Of a stretch of 64,000 bases of DNA, positions 25,399 through 33,650 are shown one piece after another (positions within the stretch are counted from its first letter, which is position 1; each line of letters starts with the position of its first letter). The stretch covers positions 930,001-994,000 of the forward strand of contig OZ244938.1 of assembly GCA_965222175.1 (NCBI GenBank), read 5' to 3'. The position numbers and the translations under genes were made by a program. The notes under the pieces were generated by a model that saw only the letters and a list, made by a program, of their open reading frames with translations, ran no database searches and had not been told where the DNA came from. This DNA comes from NORP240 sp965222175. Lineage in GTDB: Bacteria; Pseudomonadota; Gammaproteobacteria; Pseudomonadales; Pseudohongiellaceae.

Positions 25399-26796
25399 TC
25401 AGCCTGCCTTGTGCTGCCTGGTTAGCCGTAATCGTCGCAAGTGATTGAAAGCGAGGACTATCCCGGTAAGAGAGAATGCCAGGCCAGCCGACAACAACAG
25501 TGTCATGGTGAGTATCCAGAGTGGGCGGTTATCCACCAGACCAGGGAAATCCAGGCTGTGCAGCCCGTTGTACAGCCATCTGTATGTCCGTCTGCTACGG
25601 TCCATGACCGAAACGATCTCACCATTTTCTGAATTGATATGGACCCAGGTGTCACTGTTATCGTCAAGTTCGATGCGATAGGTTCCCAAAGGCAGGCTGC
25701 CTTCGCGAAGACTGGTATAGATATCGTCTTCAGGAACAGTGGAAATGTCCGTTATTGCAGTGCCTGGCCACGCCTGCCCGGTGGCGGTAACGAGTTCTGA
25801 CCGGGTGATTGTCCTTGTCAGCGGGTCGCCGGAGCCGGTTCTGCCCAGGATGAGTGTGTTGCCGGCCACGGCATGAAAACTGATTTCCTTTACGGGGGTG
25901 AAGGTTGTCAGTTCCGCCCTGGATGTCTGCCCGGCGATTTCCCTGAGGGACCTGCCTCTGAAGTTGGCAACCTGTTCAGCTGTCGGGTCCGGTATGGAAA
26001 ACAGTCGCCCGTGGTCCATGGACAGCCAGCCGCTGAAAATCCAGGTGAACACCACCAGACCCGTAACCAGTCCCAGGACGTGGTGCCAGCGCAGCCAGCC
26101 CCGATACGGACTTAGCCCTGCACGCCTGAGTCGGCGAACGCGAAAAAACGCCGAGCCACCAAGGTACAGGCCGATCAGCACGCCGGCAATGCCCGCCAGG
26201 GACAGCCACCACACGGTCCTGTCCCAGAGTGCCCAGTCCTTGCGCAGCACGGTAGGGTAAATCCAGTGAACTACCGCGCCGACGTAGTTCCAGGCCCGTT
26301 GTCGTGCTGTGGTCTGCAGCACTATCTCGCCAGTCCGGCTGGAAAGGTACAGCTGCGTTCCTGCGGCGTCATTCAGATCCTGGCGGAAAAACGGCCGGTA
26401 GGGATCGAAGCGTTGATGCACCACCCATTGATCATAATCGAACGGCCCCCGGTTCCCGCCAGCGGAAATCGCCGGAACCGGCACGGCTGAACCGTCGTCC
26501 GCGAAAACCGCCGCAACGGCCATCGATTCGACATGGCAAATATAGGCCGGGCGACCGGCAATGCTGATCAGTCGCAGTCCCGATAATCTGCCTGCCGGAC
26601 AACGGGAAACCGCAGTGCCCGGATCGATGCGGATTCCTGAGGCAGCAATAGTGTCGAGGTAGGCTAAACGATCCTGATCGGGCAGAGACGGGAAGGGTAC
26701 ATACATCATCACCATGCCACTGGCAAACCACATGGCGAAAAACAGGCACAACACGATCCCCAGCCACCGGTGCACGGTTACCAGTAATCGCGTCAT
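25399..26796 (-). CDS. PepSY-associated membrane protein (putative iron/siderophore reductase)
   Basis: A 465-residue inner membrane protein of the PepSY_TM family. It starts MTRLLVTVHRWLGIVLCLFF, the usual first membrane helix with a conserved His. A long periplasmic section follows, then helices around residues 190-215 and 238-262, and a final pair near 425-455. LQTTARQRAWNYVGAVVHWIYPT and LRWHHVLGLVTGLVVF carry further membrane-embedded histidines able to bind haem. Such proteins often sit next to siderophore receptors and are thought to reduce ferric siderophores in the periplasm. It lies 36 bases downstream of a siderophore-type TonB receptor gene in the same direction, so the two form an operon. 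Confidence 0.88.
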   Translation of the reverse strand: MTRLLVTVHRWLGIVLCLFFAMWFASGMVMMYVPFPSLPDQDRLAYLDTIAASGIRIDPGTAVSRCPAGRLSGLRLISIAGRPAYICHVESMAVAAVFADDGSAVPVPAISAGGNRGPFDYDQWVVHQRFDPYRPFFRQDLNDAAGTQLYLSSRTGEIVLQTTARQRAWNYVGAVVHWIYPTVLRKDWALWDRTVWWLSLAGIAGVLIGLYLGGSAFFRVRRLRRAGLSPYRGWLRWHHVLGLVTGLVVFTWIFSGWLSMDHGRLFSIPDPTAEQVANFRGRSLREIAGQTSRAELTTFTPVKEISFHAVAGNTLILGRTGSGDPLTRTITRSELVTATGQAWPGTAITDISTVPEDDIYTSLREGSLPLGTYRIELDDNSDTWVHINSENGEIVSVMDRSRRTYRWLYNGLHSLDFPGLVDNRPLWILTMTLLLSAGLAFSLTGIVLAFNHLRRLRLTRQHKAG

Positions 26797-26832
26797 CCTG
26801 CTGTCCTGATCATTGACTCTGTAACCACTTCC

Positions 26833-29046
26833 CTAGAATGCCATGTCCAGGCTGATTTCCCATGCACGGGGAGCACCCAGCAGAACCTGGTTGGCATACA
26901 GGAACCCCGGATCATTCTGTTGCATGTAGAATATGTCCGACCAGGGGGAATAGTCTTCATCGGTGGCGTTATATAACCGGGCCGTGATGCGGTAATTCTG
27001 CAGCGACCAGCTGGCGTACAGGTCCGTGATCAGGTAATCGTGCAGGGTTACCGTGTTGGCGTTGTCGCCGAACCGGTCGTCTACGTAACGGATGGAGCCT
27101 CCCAGGTCCAGGGGCAGTCCTGCCACCTGGCTGTAACTGGTCCACAGGTTGGCGGTCACTTGCGCAACGTTGGGTGGCGTATTGCCGGCGAAGGTGATGA
27201 AGTTCACCGAGGAATCGAATTGTGCATCGGTCCAGGCGGCATTGGCACCCAGGCGCCACTGATCGGTGGCACGCAGGGTGCTGGCGATCTCCAGTCCCCG
27301 GGCACTGCGACCGCCGACGTTGGTGGCGCTGTCGACGCCGACCTGCTCCAGTACGTCATCCCGGTCAATATCGAACCAGGCCAGGGTGGCTTCGGAGCGA
27401 CCATCCATGAATACTGTTTTCAGGCCGATTTCCCACTGTACCGCGTCGGTCAGATCAAGGTTCTCACCGGCGCTTACCAGGAAAATATTAGCATTGACCG
27501 GATCCTTGGCGTCGCTGTACTGGGCGTAGGCAACCAGGTTGTCGGTGAAGCTGTATACGCCGCCAAGGCGCCAGCTCCACCAGTTAAAATCCCGGTCGAA
27601 ACTGGATGACTCAAGGGCACCGGCGGCGTTGAAATTGAGTCGGTTCAGGTCCAGTTCCTCGTAGCGCAGTGCGCCAACCAGGGAGATATGTTCGCTGATG
27701 GTAAGCGCGTTTTCTGCGAAAACGGCACGGGTCTCGATATCTGTCGGACTGATGCCGCGCAGTTCTTCCGGCCCGTACACCCCGGGAACGGGACTGAAGG
27801 GATCGACAGCATCGCCGGGCTGCAGCGGCACACTGCGCCGGAATCCCCTGCTGCGAACGAAATCCAGGTCGGTTATTTCGAAACCGGCCAGGATCCGGTT
27901 TTCCATGTCCCCAACCTGGTGATCATATTGGGCGGTAAACCGGTTGCCCATCAGATCCTGGTCGTGAAAGACGAAGAAGTAGCCGTAGTAGCGCTGGATG
28001 ACATCGGTCCGCGTACAGACATCCACCACCTGGGTGCAATACACGTAACCTTCGGCATTCAGCCACTCCCGGTCGGCATCGAATTGATACAGTGTGTTGC
28101 GAATCTCCAGGTTGCTGGCGGGATTCCAGATCAGGTCCGCTCGCAGAAACAGCTGGTCTGACTCGGCCCGGCTGTCGCTTACGTTATAGTTGTTGAATCG
28201 CATCCTGGCATCGACGGTTTCACCGGTGGTGGTGGAAATGACATCGGTCATGGGAGAGCGGGCCGAGGAAGTCGGCACCAGCGGCGTTCCCCAGTAATCG
28301 GCCAGGTCATCGTCAAGGAAGTCGGCCGCCACCCGGATAGCCAGTTCCTCGCTGGCCTGCCAGTGCAGGCTGCCGGTCAGGTTGGTTGACCTGGGGTCCA
28401 TTCGATCCACGTAACCTTCTGAACCGAACTGGCTGATGTCCGCCCGGTACCACAGGGAATCGCTCAGGGCGCCTCCGGCCCCCAGGCCTGCCTGGTAAGT
28501 GTCGAAGCGACCGTAAGACGCCATGGCATCGACGGCCTGTGGCTGGGAATGGTCGGCACTCTTGTTCACGGCATTGACGGCACCGCCCACCGCGCCCTGG
28601 CCGTTCAATACCGAAGACGGTCCTCGCAGGACCTCCACCCGATCCAGGTTAAAGGTATTCTGTGGGCGCATAACCATGTTGGCGGGACCAACCCAGAGGC
28701 CGTCCCGCAGAATGGTGATCTGGGAGCGGGTAAAACCGCGCATGGAAAACATGGAGGGTGCTGCCGGGGATTCTCCGGACACCACTCCCGGCAGGCTCTG
28801 TACGGCATCGGACAGTTTCTGGTAGCCGCGGGCCCGCATCACCTCGCTGCTGATGACCTCTACCGAGGCGGGGGTTTCCATCAGCGACAGGCCCAGTCGG
28901 GACCCGGCATTGGATGTCTGGTCCAGTCCCAGCTCACCGATGGGATTGCCTGCCACCACAATCTCCTCGATCTGCTGCGCCCGGAGCGCGCCCGTGGCAG
29001 TGAGACCTGTGGTGATTGCCAGCAACAGAATTCGTGAATGCTTCAT
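26833..29046 (-). CDS. TonB-dependent siderophore receptor
   Basis: A 737-residue outer membrane receptor of the FhuA/FpvA-like class. Signal peptide about residues 1-23, then a TonB box region QIEEIVVAGNP. The plug includes METPASVEVISSEVMRARGY, VLRGPSSVLNGQGAVGGAVN and FSMRGFTRSQITILRDGLW, all typical of TonB-siderophore receptors. The barrel ends LDMAF with C-terminal Phe. It would import a ferric siderophore using TonB energy. The downstream PepSY membrane protein gene supports this. I see no Fur box directly upstream; the nearest Fur-like site is at 32938. No siderophore synthesis genes are present, so a xenosiderophore is likely. Confidence 0.92.
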   Translation of the reverse strand: MKHSRILLLAITTGLTATGALRAQQIEEIVVAGNPIGELGLDQTSNAGSRLGLSLMETPASVEVISSEVMRARGYQKLSDAVQSLPGVVSGESPAAPSMFSMRGFTRSQITILRDGLWVGPANMVMRPQNTFNLDRVEVLRGPSSVLNGQGAVGGAVNAVNKSADHSQPQAVDAMASYGRFDTYQAGLGAGGALSDSLWYRADISQFGSEGYVDRMDPRSTNLTGSLHWQASEELAIRVAADFLDDDLADYWGTPLVPTSSARSPMTDVISTTTGETVDARMRFNNYNVSDSRAESDQLFLRADLIWNPASNLEIRNTLYQFDADREWLNAEGYVYCTQVVDVCTRTDVIQRYYGYFFVFHDQDLMGNRFTAQYDHQVGDMENRILAGFEITDLDFVRSRGFRRSVPLQPGDAVDPFSPVPGVYGPEELRGISPTDIETRAVFAENALTISEHISLVGALRYEELDLNRLNFNAAGALESSSFDRDFNWWSWRLGGVYSFTDNLVAYAQYSDAKDPVNANIFLVSAGENLDLTDAVQWEIGLKTVFMDGRSEATLAWFDIDRDDVLEQVGVDSATNVGGRSARGLEIASTLRATDQWRLGANAAWTDAQFDSSVNFITFAGNTPPNVAQVTANLWTSYSQVAGLPLDLGGSIRYVDDRFGDNANTVTLHDYLITDLYASWSLQNYRITARLYNATDEDYSPWSDIFYMQQNDPGFLYANQVLLGAPRAWEISLDMAF

Positions 29047-29206
29047 AATCGGAAAATCCTTTTATTCGCCAGTACCTGTAGACCCGGTAAACATCACCGT
29101 CAGGGGACAATCAAAGAGATGCTATTGTACTGATGACGTGGCGCCGTGGGGCTTAACCAACGTTAAGAAACCGTTAAGAAAACGTTAACGAACCGGTGAT
29201 TAATCA

Positions 29207-29255
29207 GGGAAAACCTCTGGCTTCCATAATTTATCAGAGGTTCCTGAAGGAACCT
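29207..29255. repeat. Collapsed remnant of the family A miniature element plus hairpin
   Basis: TTCCATAATTTATCAGAGGT (from 29222), continuing TCC, matches the right terminus of the element at 33621-33643 with one difference in 23 bases. AACCTCTG at 29212-29219 resembles the opposite end, as if the interior had been lost. Directly after it, AGGTTCC-TGAA-GGAACCT (29238-29255) is a perfect 7-bp hairpin. It lies in the 287-base gap between the response regulator stop and the siderophore receptor start. Confidence 0.6.
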
Positions 29256-29333
29256 GTCATTACCTTCGCGGAGGAGTACCAGCAACCTGTTTTCGATTGC
29301 ATTCAGGGATAAATGCAGTTGTCTGGTGTGCGG

Positions 29334-29978
29334 TCACAGATCAATCAGTCCGGATCTCATGGCGATAATCGCCAGCTCGGCACTGTTGGAGGCATTCAAT
29401 TTCTGCTTGATGTTGTACAGGTGCGTGCCGACGGTGCGGGGGCTGAGTGACATCACCTCGGCGATCTTCTGCACGGATTGGCCCCTGGCCAGGGCGAGAA
29501 ACACCTTGAATTCCTTTTCGCTCAGGGCGTCAACCGGATTTTTCGATCCGGAAACCCGCTCCGCGGCAAGCTCCTGGGCGATCCCCGGTTCCACATAGAC
29601 CTTGCCCGTGGATACCGTCCGGACAGCTTCAAGCAGCACATCGGCTGCGCTGCGCTTGGTCAGGTAACCGGTTGCTCCCGCCTTGAGAACCCGCTTGGCA
29701 TGCATCACGTCTTCGTGCGCTGAAAGCACGAGTATTTTCTGTTCCGGCTCCTTGGCGAGCACCCTTTCGATAGCCTCCAGGCCACCGATGCCCGGCATGG
29801 AAATATCCATCAGCATGACGTCCGGAGCCAGTTCCTGAAATTGCCGGACGGCGTCCTCGCCACTTTCGGCTTCGCCGACCACCTCGATATCCCGTGCGCC
29901 TTCCAGCAGCAGGCGAAAGCCCATGCGCACCACGGTGTGATCGTCCACCAGCATGACCTTGATACCGGGCTCAGCCAT
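29334..29978 (-). CDS. NarL/FixJ-family response regulator
   Basis: A 214-residue response regulator. The receiver domain (residues 5-120) has the acidic pair D12-D13, phosphoacceptor D58 in VMLMDISMPG, and the KR pair after GYLT. The LuxR-type HTH is at about residues 150-210 (LSEKEFKVFLALARGQSVQ, then SLSPRTVGTHLYNIKQKL). Its kinase is encoded 25 bases upstream in the same operon. NarL-type regulators of this sort control PQQ-dependent dehydrogenase genes in pseudomonads (AgmR/ErbR group), and the divergent pqq operon makes that role plausible here, though unproven. A partial copy of its HTH-coding region lies at 25309-25373. Confidence 0.93.
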   Translation of the reverse strand: MAEPGIKVMLVDDHTVVRMGFRLLLEGARDIEVVGEAESGEDAVRQFQELAPDVMLMDISMPGIGGLEAIERVLAKEPEQKILVLSAHEDVMHAKRVLKAGATGYLTKRSAADVLLEAVRTVSTGKVYVEPGIAQELAAERVSGSKNPVDALSEKEFKVFLALARGQSVQKIAEVMSLSPRTVGTHLYNIKQKLNASNSAELAIIAMRSGLIDL

Positions 29979-30003
29979 AAAACCTCCCTGGGAACGACAC
30001 GGG

Positions 30004-31740
30004 TCAGCGTGCCCTGCGGTGACCGGCGACGGGCAACATTGCCACTATCCATGTACCCCGGTCCTGAGTCGAGTCCACCTGAACCTCGCCGCCGAATGCC
30101 TGGACCCGTTCTTTCATACCAAGCAGGCCGAACCGTCGACCCTCGGAGAAGTCCGGACCCAGTCCGCGGCCATCGTCCATCACGCGTATCTCCAGTCCCT
30201 CGGGCATATTTTGCCGTTGGCGAAGCGATAACCTTACCACCACGTGCGACGCTTCCGCATGCTTTACCGTGTTGGTCAGGCACTCCTGGATAACCCGGTA
30301 AACCGTAATATTGAACTGCTCTGCAAAGCGATTCAGTTCGCCGCTGATTTCGAGGTCTATGGTCAGGTCCGGATGCTGGCGGCGGAACTGTTCGACCACG
30401 TCGCGCACCGCATCGGCCAGGCCCAGGTGATCCAGGGCGCTTGGTCGCAACTGCCTGATTATGGAGTGAACGACATCGTAGATATGGGTGGCAACCTCGA
30501 CAATGGTATTGGCGTTCTGCCGGTTCTCCGGCTGGTCCTCGCCAGACCGGTTGGCGATTGCCGTGCCGATGGTCCTGATTGCAGTGACACACTGTCCCAG
30601 TTCGTCGTGTAACTCCCGGGCGATGCTTTTCCTTTCTTCTTCCAGCTTCACCTGTATCAATTGCGTCAGTTTCCGGCTCTGTTCCAGTTCCACTTCGGCG
30701 GCCATTCTCTGCCGGTGTTCGGTCATGTCCCGAATGGCGTAAATCTCACCGATCACTTCTTCCCGGGAGGGCTCGATCAGGGGCGTGATGGAAACCGCAA
30801 CCTCCACGAGTCTGCCCTCCCTGGTGCTGATCTGTGTTTCCAGGAACTCGGTGCGCCGGTCGTTGAGCACGCGATCCTGGATTTCGGCAAGTCGCCTGTC
30901 ACAGTCCGGGGGAATGATTATGCTGGTTGGCGACCCGACAATTTCAACGGCATCGATGCCGAACAACCGTTCAAGGGCCGGGTTGCAGAATGAAATCCGG
31001 CCGTCCAGATCCCGTATCATGATGGCGTCGCTGGACTGCTGGGCGATCAGCGCCAGGCGCGCGTTCTGTTTCAGTGCGTCTTCCAGCGAGGCAGCCATCC
31101 GGTTAAAGGTGTGGCTGATGGCATTGAACTCCGGCAGTTTGTAGTCGGGCAGGCGTGAGGTCAGCCTGCCCTGTTCCATGTCCGACATGGCGGCGAGGAT
31201 GCCCTGCAGTGGTTTCATGGACCGCCCCAGCATGCGAAAAACCGCGAAATTCAGCAGGACGAAAAACACCAGTATCAGTACGCCAAAGCTGCTCAGTTCA
31301 TCCCAGGCATCCAGCACCGACCGGGACGAGTCAGGTGTCACCAGTATCGAGGCGACGTCCAGGTTCAGCCTGAATTCCTGGGAGTCGGGTGCCACCAGTC
31401 TGGAAAACCAGCCAGGGGCGTAGCGACCCTGCTTGTACTCGGAAGGCGGTGATTCGTAAATCAGTTCATTGTCCGCGTCATACAGGCGGACTTCGTTGGC
31501 CCGCACCCGGCCGACGCTTCGCAGGTACTGGGTCAGGCCCACTATCGGGTCCGATTCCGGTTGAAACGTGGCGGGATTCAGCGAGATGGATTCCAACAGT
31601 TGAATCGTCACCCGGGTTCCGGCATCTATTTCCTCGCTTATCGATTGACGTTTGTAATCGATCAGTATGTAGGCCGTCACGGCGACGAACAGAATGCCCA
31701 GCAGGGAGATTGCCAGATTGACCCTAAATCGCAGACTCAT
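30004..31740 (-). CDS. Membrane sensor histidine kinase, NarX/HisKA_3 type
   Basis: A 578-residue kinase. Transmembrane helices at about 7-27 and 150-170 frame a periplasmic sensor of roughly 120 residues. A HAMP domain (about 168-222) and a PAS domain (about 228-345, with SSDAIMIRDLDGRISFCNPA) follow. The HisKA_3 dimerisation domain carries the phosphoacceptor H378 in RKSIARELHDELGQC. The ATPase domain ends with VRVMDDGRGLG-like and GLLGMKERVQAFGGE motifs. It phosphorylates the response regulator encoded next. The start overlaps the 3' end of the proline iminopeptidase gene by 17 bases, so the three genes form one operon. The signal sensed is unknown. Confidence 0.93.
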   Translation of the reverse strand: MSLRFRVNLAISLLGILFVAVTAYILIDYKRQSISEEIDAGTRVTIQLLESISLNPATFQPESDPIVGLTQYLRSVGRVRANEVRLYDADNELIYESPPSEYKQGRYAPGWFSRLVAPDSQEFRLNLDVASILVTPDSSRSVLDAWDELSSFGVLILVFFVLLNFAVFRMLGRSMKPLQGILAAMSDMEQGRLTSRLPDYKLPEFNAISHTFNRMAASLEDALKQNARLALIAQQSSDAIMIRDLDGRISFCNPALERLFGIDAVEIVGSPTSIIIPPDCDRRLAEIQDRVLNDRRTEFLETQISTREGRLVEVAVSITPLIEPSREEVIGEIYAIRDMTEHRQRMAAEVELEQSRKLTQLIQVKLEEERKSIARELHDELGQCVTAIRTIGTAIANRSGEDQPENRQNANTIVEVATHIYDVVHSIIRQLRPSALDHLGLADAVRDVVEQFRRQHPDLTIDLEISGELNRFAEQFNITVYRVIQECLTNTVKHAEASHVVVRLSLRQRQNMPEGLEIRVMDDGRGLGPDFSEGRRFGLLGMKERVQAFGGEVQVDSTQDRGTWIVAMLPVAGHRRAR

Positions 31741-32680
31741 GCCTGTTCCTCAATCGGTCGCGAAGCCGGTTGGCTTCCTCGGTCAATGCCGCGGCCAGTT
31801 TTCCGGACATGCCATCATGCCCTGCATCATTCACCAGGCGCAATGTGCCCCGCGGTAACAACTTGCCAAGACGAAATGCCGTAATAGGGGGGCAGATGAA
31901 GTCAAGGCCGCCCTGGACGATGGTCACCGGCATGGTGATGTCCGTGGCCGACTCCAGCAGCTGATTGTCATCGAGGAAACAGCGGTTCTTCAGGTAATGC
32001 AGCTGCACCCTAACTCTGGCCAGCAGTGGGTCGCCGGCGGGCAGCGGGATATCCCTGTTCTGCACGGTGTCACTGGCACCGATGCGCATGGTCCGGGCTT
32101 CGTAGCTGGCCCAGCGACGGGCCGCCCGGGAGGCGATTGCCCGGTCCGGTGAATTCACCTCCCGGTAGTAGTATTCCACCAGGTCATCAACCGTGCCATC
32201 GGCAAATTCCTGCCAGGCCCCGGGCGCAAACCTGGCCAGTCCGTCAGTGAACCAGCGCACTTCTTCCCCGGTACCAAGGAAAACACCGCGGAGAATCATC
32301 TCTTCGATTGCCCGGGGATACCGGGTGGCGTAGGCCAGGGACAGGGTGCTGCCCCATGATCCGCCGAACAGGCAGACCCTGTCACCCAGCTCCAGGCTGG
32401 TCCTGATGGCATCGATATCCTCCACCAGCTGCCAGGTGTCGTTTTCCGCGACTTCTCCCAGCGGTGTGGACCTGCCACAGCCGCGCTGGTCGAATAGCAC
32501 GATATCGAAAAAACCAGGGTCGAAGTACCGCCTGTGGTCGGCATTGCAGCTGCTGCCGGGGCCGCCATGAAGAAACAGCACCGGGAATCCTCCCCTGGTG
32601 CCGCTTCTCTCAACATAAAGGGAATGAACAGGGGACACCTGGATCTGATTTGAAAAGTAGGGTTCGATGGCGGGATACAT
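31724..32680 (-). CDS. pip: Proline iminopeptidase (alpha/beta hydrolase, S33)
   Basis: A 318-residue enzyme of family S33. The oxyanion motif LFLHGGPGSS is at about residues 34-43, DQRGCGRS follows, and the nucleophile elbow is GGSWGSTLS. Acid and base lie in the C-terminal part (GGLDFICP and NDAGHDG). It removes N-terminal proline from short peptides in the cytoplasm. It is the first gene of a pip-kinase-regulator operon divergent from pqqA. A proline iminopeptidase beside PQQ genes is notable because PQQ synthesis needs peptidases to trim the PqqA peptide; a direct role here is speculation. Three 17-bp tandem repeats lie in its leader. Confidence 0.92.
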   Translation of the reverse strand: MYPAIEPYFSNQIQVSPVHSLYVERSGTRGGFPVLFLHGGPGSSCNADHRRYFDPGFFDIVLFDQRGCGRSTPLGEVAENDTWQLVEDIDAIRTSLELGDRVCLFGGSWGSTLSLAYATRYPRAIEEMILRGVFLGTGEEVRWFTDGLARFAPGAWQEFADGTVDDLVEYYYREVNSPDRAIASRAARRWASYEARTMRIGASDTVQNRDIPLPAGDPLLARVRVQLHYLKNRCFLDDNQLLESATDITMPVTIVQGGLDFICPPITAFRLGKLLPRGTLRLVNDAGHDGMSGKLAAALTEEANRLRDRLRNRHESAI

Positions 32681-32721
32681 GGCGGTCAGTCAGGTTGTCA
32701 GTTCGAGTGATCAGATCCGGT

Positions 32722-32772
32722 GGCCGGATTGAACGTGGGGTCGGATGGAAAGTGAGGTCGGATCGAAAGTCC
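32722..32772 (-). repeat. Three 17-bp tandem repeats in the leader of pip
   Basis: Plus-strand units GGCCGGATTGAACGTGG (32722-32738), GGTCGGATGGAAAGTGA (32739-32755) and GGTCGGATCGAAAGTCC (32756-32772). They end 41 bases before the pip start codon when read on the minus strand. The 471-base divergent region 32681-33151 otherwise contains a Fur-like site and no gene. Confidence 0.65.
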
Positions 32773-32937
32773 CATGGTGCAATTAAACCCTCAATGCAGT
32801 CCTGGCAACAACAGCGTGCAGTGCGCCGTCGTTCCACGGGTCCCCCGTGCTGGCGCTGCTGCCGTGGCCGGAAGCTGCGGCGTCCGGGACCTGGCGGGCT
32901 TTTTCCAGCCCTGGTACCGGACCGGGGTCCGGTTAAT

Positions 32938-32956
32938 TCTAATGAAAATCATTAGG
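32938..32956. promoter_or_regulatory. Candidate Fur box
   Basis: TCTAATGAAAATCATTAGG matches the 19-base Fur consensus GATAATGATAATCATTATC at 14 positions, including the palindromic core AATGA-x-AATCATT. It lies between divergent pip and pqqA, about 195 bases before pqqA, and could make either operon iron-regulated. Confidence 0.45.
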
Positions 32957-33151
32957 CCGCTTTACTGAAAATCCTGCAGGCAGAATCCGGGGACGGGCGC
33001 ACAATGGTTCTGTCATGCCAAGGCAGATTAACGCTTGTCGGATAGTCCGGAAAGCGGCAACTGTACCGGCATGGCGCCAGGCAGGCAATTCCGGTCCAGC
33101 TGAACCGGGAGTTTGTCAGGCTTAATGCAAATTACACAGGAGATAAGAACC

Positions 33152-33223
33152 ATGTGGACCAAGCCAAAGTACACAGAAATGCGTTTAGGATTTGAAGTTA
33201 CCATGTACGTCGCCGCCCGCTGA
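33152..33223 (+). CDS. pqqA: PqqA, PQQ precursor peptide
   Basis: A 23-residue peptide, MWTKPKYTEMRLGFEVTMYV, then AAR. It is the ribosomally made precursor of the redox cofactor pyrroloquinoline quinone. The conserved Glu and Tyr that are cross-linked to build PQQ are E15 and Y19 in the E-V-T-M-Y motif. AGGAGATAAGAACC gives a strong ribosome site. Length is normal for PqqA (22-24). It is the first gene of the pqq locus but is separated from pqqB by 427 bases containing an attenuator-like hairpin, a tandem repeat and a miniature mobile element, whereas most pqq operons have a much shorter gap. Confidence 0.97.
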   Translation: MWTKPKYTEMRLGFEVTMYVAAR

Positions 33224-33248
33224 TCCAAGCCGGATGGTACCTGGAAAC

Positions 33249-33270
33249 GCCCCGGTCCGGGGCTTTCCTT
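33249..33270 (+). terminator. Attenuator-like hairpin after pqqA
   Basis: GCCCC (33249-33253) and GGGGC (33259-33263) enclose a GGTCC loop and are followed by TTTCCTT, 26 bases after the pqqA stop. A partial terminator between pqqA and pqqB is known in other bacteria and lets the precursor peptide be made in excess of the enzymes. Confidence 0.65.
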
Positions 33271-33272
33271 GT

Positions 33273-33302
33273 CACTTCGACACTTTTCACTTCGACACTT
33301 TG
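33273..33302 (+). repeat. Two 15-bp tandem repeats between pqqA and pqqB
   Basis: CACTTCGACACTTTT (33273-33287) and CACTTCGACACTTTG (33288-33302) differ at one base. They directly follow the attenuator-like hairpin. Confidence 0.75.
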
Positions 33303-33379
33303 TCATTCTGCACTGATTGCGCAATTCTTTGTCGACGAATGATTGTCATTTTCCAGACCGTAAACCAGAAAAAGACTAA

Positions 33380-33643
33380 GGAACCTCTGATCAATTATGG
33401 AAATACTCTGGCTTGCAGGCGAGTTCACTGACGAGGCGTCTTGCCGCCGGCATGCGTCGGCCTGTCAAGGCAAGACAACGAAGGCAGTGGGCTCGCCTGA
33501 AAGCCCCTTTGGGCGGGGCCTGTCGGGCGCCACTGCGGTGTTGTCGCGCTTGGCAAGGGCGACGGCCATTCCCTGCGCACGACGCCTTGCAGTAGCGCCC
33601 GACAGACTCCCGCAGAGCACTTCCATAATTGATCAGAGGTTCC
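33380..33643. mobile_element. IS5-like miniature inverted-repeat element (family A, complete)
   Basis: A 264-bp element with no coding capacity. The terminal inverted repeats (33380-33402 and 33621-33643) are perfect over 23 bases, starting GGAACCTCTGATCAATTATG, and continue for about seven more with two mismatches. It is flanked by CTAA on both sides (33376-33379 and 33644-33647), a 4-bp target duplication that fits the YTAR preference of IS5-family elements. An inner stem pairs CTGTCGGGCGCC with its near complement ending at 33605. The right end supplies AGAGGT ten bases before the pqqB ATG, so the element may provide the pqqB ribosome site. Related partial copies are at 6718-6838 and 29207-29244. 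Confidence 0.85.
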
Positions 33644-33650
33644 CTAAATC

